The position numbers were made by a program, and so were the translations under genes. DNA of 32,180 nucleotides from NCBI GenBank assembly GCA_903876715.1, contig CAIRBF010000080.1:1-32180 (forward strand). The letters are read 5' to 3'. The stretch comes from an uncultured beta proteobacterium. GTDB taxonomy: Bacteria; Pseudomonadota; Gammaproteobacteria; Burkholderiales; Burkholderiaceae_C. The notes beneath the pieces are model-generated. The model was not told where the DNA came from, did not search any database, and was given only the letters and a program-made list of their open reading frames with translations. Positions 27,793 through 32,180 of the stretch are shown in pieces; position 1 is the first letter of the stretch, and every line of letters begins with the position of its first letter.

Positions 27793-29397
27793 GTGATCTT
27801 CCACAGCCCCCACCCCGACATCGACATCCCGGAGGGCCCCTACGACGCGCTCATCCTGGCGCAAGCAGCTGCGCGCGGCGACCGCGCCGCTTTCGTCGAT
27901 GGCGCCAGCGGCCGCGCGCTCAGCTTTGCGCAGGTGGCCGAGGGCGTGCAGCGCGTGGCGGCTGCGTTGGCACGGCGCGGTTTCGGCCGCGGCGACGTGC
28001 TCGCCGTCGTGCTGCCGAACCTGCCCGAGTACGCGCTCGTCTTCCACGGCGTGCTGCGCGCGGGCGGGGTGGTCACGACGGCCAACCCGCTGTACACGGC
28101 CGAGGAACTGGCGCACCAGCTTGGTCTGACGCGCGCCTGCTTTGTCGTCACGATCCCGTCCTGTGTCGACAAGGTGCGCGCGGCGGCGCAGGGCACGGCC
28201 GTGCGCGAGGTCTTTGTCGTCGGCGATGCGGCGGGCGCCACGCCCTTTGACGAGCTGCTGCGTGACGCCGGTCCGCCGCCCGAGGTTCGCATCGACCCGG
28301 CGCGCGACCTGGCCGTGCTGCCGTTCTCCAGCGGCACCTCCGGGCGGCCCAAGGCCGTGATGCTGACCCACCGCAACCTGGTGGCCATCACGCGGCAGGT
28401 CGAGGGCGCGGGCCTGAGCTCCTTCGACGAGAACGCCCGGGCGCTGGCCGTGCTGCCCTTCTTCCACATCTACGGCATGGTGGCGCTGATGAGCTTCCCG
28501 CTGTACCGGGGGGCCTGCTGCGTGACGCTGCCGCGCTTCGAGCTCGAGAACTTCCTCCAGGTGGCGCAGGACCAGCGGGCCACGCACTTGTACCTGGTGC
28601 CGCCCATCGTGCTGGCGCTGGCCAAGCACCCCTTGGTGGACCGCTACGACCTGTCGTCCGTGCGGCGCATCAACTCGGGCGCCGCGCCGCTGGATGCCGG
28701 CGTGCAGCTTGCGGTGGCTGCGCGCCTGCGCACGGGCGTCAGCCAGGGCTACGGCATGACCGAGACCAGCCTGGCCATCAGCATCACGGCCGACGGCGAA
28801 CTGCAGCCGCGCGAGGGCGCCTCGGGGCGGCTGTTGCCGAACATGCAGGCGCGCATCGTCGATGCGGCCAGCGGCGCGCTGCTCGGTCCCGGCCAGGACG
28901 GCGAGATCGTCGTGCGTGGGCCGAACGTGATGCAGGGCTATCTCGACGACCCCGCGTCCACGGCCGCCTGCCTGGACGACGAGGGCTGGCTGCGCACCGG
29001 CGACATCGGGCACATCGACGCCGAGGGCTATGTGTACGTTGTCGACCGGGTCAAGGAGCTGATCAAGTACAAGGGCATGCAGGTCGCGCCCTCGGAGCTG
29101 GAGGGCGTGCTGCTGGCGCACCCGGCGGTCGCCGACGCCGCGGTGATCCCCAGCCCGGACGAGGAAGCCGGCGAGATCCCCAAGGCCTTCATCGTGCTCA
29201 AGGGCGAGGCCGACGCCGCGGCGCTGATGGCCTGGGTGGCGCAGCGCGTGGCGCCGCACAAGCGCATCCGGCTCCTCGAGATCGTGCCGCAGATCCCGAA
29301 GTCGCCCAGCGGCAAGATCCTGCGCCGGCTGCTGGTGGAGCAGGAGCGGGCGCGCGTGCGGGCGCAGCCCAGCCCTGGGGGTGTTGTCAGTCTCTGA
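27793..29397 (+). CDS. acyl/aryl-CoA ligase, 4-coumarate-CoA-ligase-like (AMP-binding)
   Basis: 534 residues from GTG 27793. AGGAGG lies seven bases upstream and the product then begins VIFHSPHPDIDIPEG, as relatives do; an in-frame ATG at 27757 has poor spacing. It adenylates a carboxylic acid with ATP and transfers it to CoA. The P-loop FSSGTSGRPKAVMLTH is at about 178-192, YGMTETS near 320, and the acceptor motif DRVKELIKYKGMQVAPSELE with PSGKILRR at the C-terminus (catalytic Lys). The overall pattern is 4-coumarate/medium-chain CoA ligase. It could activate acids produced by the neighbouring esterase steps, but its true substrate is not visible. It ends shortly before a convergent phosphatase gene. 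Confidence 0.92.
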   Translation: MIFHSPHPDIDIPEGPYDALILAQAAARGDRAAFVDGASGRALSFAQVAEGVQRVAAALARRGFGRGDVLAVVLPNLPEYALVFHGVLRAGGVVTTANPLYTAEELAHQLGLTRACFVVTIPSCVDKVRAAAQGTAVREVFVVGDAAGATPFDELLRDAGPPPEVRIDPARDLAVLPFSSGTSGRPKAVMLTHRNLVAITRQVEGAGLSSFDENARALAVLPFFHIYGMVALMSFPLYRGACCVTLPRFELENFLQVAQDQRATHLYLVPPIVLALAKHPLVDRYDLSSVRRINSGAAPLDAGVQLAVAARLRTGVSQGYGMTETSLAISITADGELQPREGASGRLLPNMQARIVDAASGALLGPGQDGEIVVRGPNVMQGYLDDPASTAACLDDEGWLRTGDIGHIDAEGYVYVVDRVKELIKYKGMQVAPSELEGVLLAHPAVADAAVIPSPDEEAGEIPKAFIVLKGEADAAALMAWVAQRVAPHKRIRLLEIVPQIPKSPSGKILRRLLVEQERARVRAQPSPGGVVSL

Positions 29398-29406
29398 TTC
29401 CTGCCA

Positions 29407-29424
29407 GGCGGGCCAGAACCCGCC
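29407..29424. terminator. weak hairpin between convergent genes
   Basis: GGCGGG and CCCGCC pair over six bases with a six-base loop in the 36-base gap between the ligase and phosphatase stops. There is no U-tract on either strand, so termination would be inefficient or Rho-assisted. Confidence 0.35.
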
Positions 29425-29433
29425 GCACCGCTG

Positions 29434-30111
29434 TCAAGCGTAGGTGATCCACGCCTGTCGTTCCGGCTGCTGCAAGTGGGGCAGGGTGTTGAAGCTCAGC
29501 AGCGCGTGCCGCGCCGGGGTGAATTGCAACTCGCTGAGCGCGCTGTTGCGCAGGCGCAGGTTCAGCTCGACGACGGTGGCCGGCGGCGCGGCGAGCACCT
29601 GCGCCACGGCGGTGGAGATCGGGCCGCCGCTCGAGACGAGCAGCACGGGGCCGTCGAAGTGCCGGCATACGTGGTCGAGCACGGCGTCGATGCCGCTGAC
29701 CCATTCGGCCCAGGCGGGCAGGCCCTCGGGCTGGATGCGGCCGGCCATCCACTCCAGCAGCGCGCGCCGCAGCAGGCGGAAGTGCGCGCGCCGGCCTTCC
29801 GCCGTTTGCGGGGGCGGCAGGGCTTGTGGCTCGAGATGGGACGCGCTGCGCAGCAGGGCGGCGCTGTCGTACTCGTCGAGCGCTGGCCACTCCTGGGCAG
29901 CCGGCAGGCCGGGCAAGGCCGCGGCGATGGCCTCGAGCGACTCGCGCTGCCGGCGCAGGCGGCCGCGCAGCACTCCCTGGTAGACAACGCCGCTGTCGCG
30001 CAGCCAGGTCCCCAGGGTCTGGCACTGGCGCCAGCCCAGGTCGCTGAGGCGGTCGTAGTCGTCGGCGCCGAAGCTGGCCTGACCGTGGCGCACGAGGTGA
30101 AGGGTGCCCAT
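29434..30111 (-). CDS. histidine phosphatase family protein
   Basis: 225 residues. The phosphohistidine motif LVRHGQAS (6-13, His9) identifies the phosphoglycerate-mutase/acid-phosphatase superfamily. ALLRRALLEWM and WVSGIDAVLDHV are typical helical parts. The second catalytic histidine is normally in a VxHGG motif near the C-terminus. Here the corresponding sequence reads VSSGGPISTAV, with Ser instead of His, as in some proteobacterial subgroups. The activity, if any, is thus less certain than for a canonical member. It lies 42 bases downstream of the feruloyl-CoA-synthase-like gene and probably shares its transcript. Confidence 0.88.
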   Translation of the reverse strand: MGTLHLVRHGQASFGADDYDRLSDLGWRQCQTLGTWLRDSGVVYQGVLRGRLRRQRESLEAIAAALPGLPAAQEWPALDEYDSAALLRSASHLEPQALPPPQTAEGRRAHFRLLRRALLEWMAGRIQPEGLPAWAEWVSGIDAVLDHVCRHFDGPVLLVSSGGPISTAVAQVLAAPPATVVELNLRLRNSALSELQFTPARHALLSFNTLPHLQQPERQAWITYA

Positions 30112-30153
30112 GGCGCTGCGTGCGAAGACTGGGCCGCGCGGCGGGTGAGAGTC

Positions 30154-32010
30154 TCAGGCTGGGTTCGCCATGAAGGCGTCGGGGTCGCGCCCCGCATGCA
30201 GCGCCTCGACCAGCGCGGCCCGGCGTGCCAGCACCGCGCGCTGGTTGATCGAGCCCTTGTCGGTGACTTCTCCATGGTCGATCGACGGCGGCTCGACCAG
30301 CACGTGCAGGCGCGTGACGCGGCTCGCGCTGCCGGTGGCCTCGCGGGCGAGGCGGTCTACCAGCCCCTGGAAGAAGGACCGCGCCGGCGCTGTCGTGAGC
30401 AGTTGCGCCAACGCGGCGTCGCCAGGGGCGGCCGCGCCTACGAGGGCGCGCAGCTCATCCACGCGCGCGAGCACGAGCGCGCCGACCTCGTCCTGGTTCA
30501 GGCCGGTGATGATCGCGTCCTGCACGCAGGGGTCTCCCGCGGCAACGATGCGCGCGCGCAGGGGCCCGACGCTGACGAAGGTGCCCGTGGAGAGCTTGAA
30601 GTCCTCGGCGGTTCGGCCGTCGAAGAACAAGCCGCGCTGCGGGTCGGCGGCATCTAGCCAGCGCACCGCGTCGCCCGTGCGGTAGTAACCCTCCTCGTCG
30701 AAGGCCGCGTGCGTCTGCTCGGGTGCGCGCCAGTAGCCCGGCATCACGTTCGGGCCGCGGAAGCGGATCTCGGTCTTCCCGCCGGTGGTCTCGTCGCGCA
30801 CGAGCTTGGCTTCGACCCCCGGCACCGGCAGCCCGAGATGACCCGAGGCCACGTCGGTGCCCACGGCGAAGGTGCAGGTGGGCGCGGTTTCCGTCATGCC
30901 CAGGCCGGTCATGATGCGCACGCGCTCGCCGATGGCGGCTTCGGCGTGGGCGTGCAGGCGGTCCCACACCTGCTGGCTCAGCGCGGCGCCGGCGAACATC
31001 ATCGCCCGGCAGCGGCTGAAGAACGTGTCGCGCAGCAGCGTGTCGTGCTCCATCGCGCGGGCGATCTCCTCCAGCCCCTTGGGCACGTTGAAGTAGACGG
31101 TGGGCGCGATCTCGCGCAGGTTGCGCAAGGTCTCGGCCATGCCCGCGGGGGTCGGGCGACCGTCGTCGATGTACAGGGTGCCGCCGTTGTACAGCGCGAT
31201 GCCGACGTTGTGCGTGCCGCCGAAGACGTGGTTCCACGGCAGCCAGTCCACCAGCACCGGCGGCTCCTCGGCCAGGAAGCCGAAGCACTGGCGGATCATC
31301 TGCAGGTTCGAGCAGATCATGCGGTGGGTCGTCGTCACCGCCTTGGGTGCCTTCGTCGAGCCCGAGGTGAACAGGAACTTGACGATGGTGTCGGGGCCGA
31401 CGGCCTGCTCGGCGGCGGCCTGGCGCGGCCCCGGCATGGCCGCGGCCAATTCGGCCCAGGCGATGGTGGTCCGTCCGGGCAGGGTGCCCTCGCCGAGGAC
31501 CACCGGCACGTCGGCACCGACGGCCGCTTCGATGGCCGTGGCGTACTCGGGCGTGGCTGCGTAGACGAGGCCGGGTGTCACGGTGGCGAGCACCTGGCGC
31601 AGCTTGCCGAAATCGCGCGACACCAGCGAATACGCGGGCGAGACCGGCACGTACGGCACGCCGGCCAGCATGGCACCGAAGGTCAGTTGCAGATGCTCGA
31701 GGTCGTTGCCCGAAAGGATGGCTACCGGCCGCTCGACGCTGACGCCGCGGTCCAGCAATGACTGCGCCACGGCCCGCGCCTGCTGCAGGAGCGGCGCGTA
31801 GCTCAGCCGCACCCACGCGCCGCCGCGATCGCGCCGGGCGACGAAGGTGCGCTGCGGCGCCTCCTGCGCCCAGTGCAACAGCCGGTCCGTCAGGCGCGCG
31901 GGGTAGGGCGCCAGGGCTTCGGTGGAGCGCAGCAGCAACGCGCCGTCGGCGCGGTGTTCCACATGGGCGCTCAGGCAGCCGCCTACGGCAGCATCACGGT
32001 AGCGGGGCAT
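30154..32010 (-). CDS. feruloyl-CoA synthase-like acyl-CoA ligase
   Basis: 618 residues from ATG 32010; an in-frame GTG seven codons earlier is less likely. It is an AMP-forming CoA ligase of the feruloyl-CoA synthase branch, longer than the 4CL-type neighbour. Motifs are FLFTSGSTKAPKAVTTTHRM (about 204-223), DWLPWNHVFGGTHN, TGLGMTETAP, and YYRTGDAVRW before FDGRTAEDFKLSTGTFVSVG. The C-terminal region shows DKGSINQRAVL with the catalytic Lys. Members activate hydroxycinnamic acids for vanillin-forming routes, but no hydratase-lyase or vanillin dehydrogenase is in the window. The gene symbol is left empty because the substrate cannot be proved from sequence. Confidence 0.88.
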   Translation of the reverse strand: MPRYRDAAVGGCLSAHVEHRADGALLLRSTEALAPYPARLTDRLLHWAQEAPQRTFVARRDRGGAWVRLSYAPLLQQARAVAQSLLDRGVSVERPVAILSGNDLEHLQLTFGAMLAGVPYVPVSPAYSLVSRDFGKLRQVLATVTPGLVYAATPEYATAIEAAVGADVPVVLGEGTLPGRTTIAWAELAAAMPGPRQAAAEQAVGPDTIVKFLFTSGSTKAPKAVTTTHRMICSNLQMIRQCFGFLAEEPPVLVDWLPWNHVFGGTHNVGIALYNGGTLYIDDGRPTPAGMAETLRNLREIAPTVYFNVPKGLEEIARAMEHDTLLRDTFFSRCRAMMFAGAALSQQVWDRLHAHAEAAIGERVRIMTGLGMTETAPTCTFAVGTDVASGHLGLPVPGVEAKLVRDETTGGKTEIRFRGPNVMPGYWRAPEQTHAAFDEEGYYRTGDAVRWLDAADPQRGLFFDGRTAEDFKLSTGTFVSVGPLRARIVAAGDPCVQDAIITGLNQDEVGALVLARVDELRALVGAAAPGDAALAQLLTTAPARSFFQGLVDRLAREATGSASRVTRLHVLVEPPSIDHGEVTDKGSINQRAVLARRAALVEALHAGRDPDAFMANPA

Positions 32011-32062
32011 GGGCCTCAGTGTAGGACGCACCGCACCCCGGGGGGCCTGGGGGGCTGGCGCA

Positions 32063-32180
32063 TCAACGGGTGATCACCACCAGCACGCTGCAGGGCGAGT
32101 GCTCGATCAAGGCCTGCGAGACCGAGCCGCGCCACCAGCGCTCGGCCCAGCTGTCCAGGTGCTTGTGCCCGACGACGATC
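32063..32180 (-). CDS. universal stress protein, C-terminal fragment at window edge
   Basis: The last 39 residues of a minus-strand gene that enters from the right edge. VVGHKHLDSWAERWW followed by GSVSQALIEHSPCSVLVV matches the C-terminal nucleotide-binding strand of the UspA family (the G-S-V-S and SPCSVLVV pattern). The rest lies outside the window. It is separated from the feruloyl-CoA-synthase-like gene by 52 bases. Confidence 0.85.
   Translation of the reverse strand, partial: IVVGHKHLDSWAERWWRGSVSQALIEHSPCSVLVVITR

Noticed and set aside
27454-29259. 601-residue minus-strand open frame over the CoA ligase
   Set aside because: Antisense to a ligase with all AMP-binding motifs; composition is that of a shadow frame.

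Overview
The window looks like the chromosome of a high-GC betaproteobacterium of the order Burkholderiales, probably near the Rubrivivax/Leptothrix/Ideonella group. I infer this from the housekeeping order argH-ppc-hemC-hemD-hemX-hemY, the GC-rich codon use, and the paired CoA ligases near the right end. No 16S gene or other decisive marker is present.

Layout. (1) Positions 1-8344 are core genes: the 5' part of argH (-), ppc (-), then divergently hemC-hemD-hemX-hemY (+) for tetrapyrrole synthesis. (2) 8366-8523 holds a tRNA-Arg(ACG) with its own promoter and a strong downstream hairpin. (3) 8671-9680 is a truncated IS3-family element. It keeps orfA and a programmed -1 frameshift signal but has lost the DDE part of orfB. 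(4) 9828-27457 is an accessory catabolic region. A six-gene (+) operon has almost every junction overlapping: tandem DsbA-like protein, small membrane protein, sulfatase, beta-propeller-like protein, SDR and haloalkane dehalogenase. A convergent TetR regulator follows. A (-) pair of membrane-anchored proteins (metallo-beta-lactamase fold, second sulfatase) diverges from a membrane-anchored formylglycine-generating enzyme (+). A (-) operon then encodes a membrane protein, a GST and a 785-residue esterase/Baeyer-Villiger monooxygenase fusion, led by a palindromic promoter-operator. A secreted alpha/beta hydrolase (-) closes the region. (5) 27793-32180 returns to general metabolism: a 4-coumarate-CoA-ligase-like enzyme (+), a histidine phosphatase (-), a feruloyl-CoA-synthase-like enzyme (-) and the 3' end of a universal stress protein gene (-).

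How the genes may work together (inference). The accessory region reads as a pathway for a sulfated, probably alicyclic or steroid/terpenoid-like substrate. FGE matures the sulfatases in the periplasm. The sulfatases release an alcohol and the SDR oxidises it to a ketone. The monooxygenase half of the fusion inserts oxygen to give an ester or lactone, and the esterase half opens it. The dehalogenase, GST and DsbA/HCCA-isomerase-like proteins would handle further steps, and the flanking CoA ligases could activate the resulting acids. The most interesting items are the fused esterase-BVMO, the membrane-anchored FGE with both active-site cysteines, and the operator-promoter with a short leader ORF at 25710-25888.
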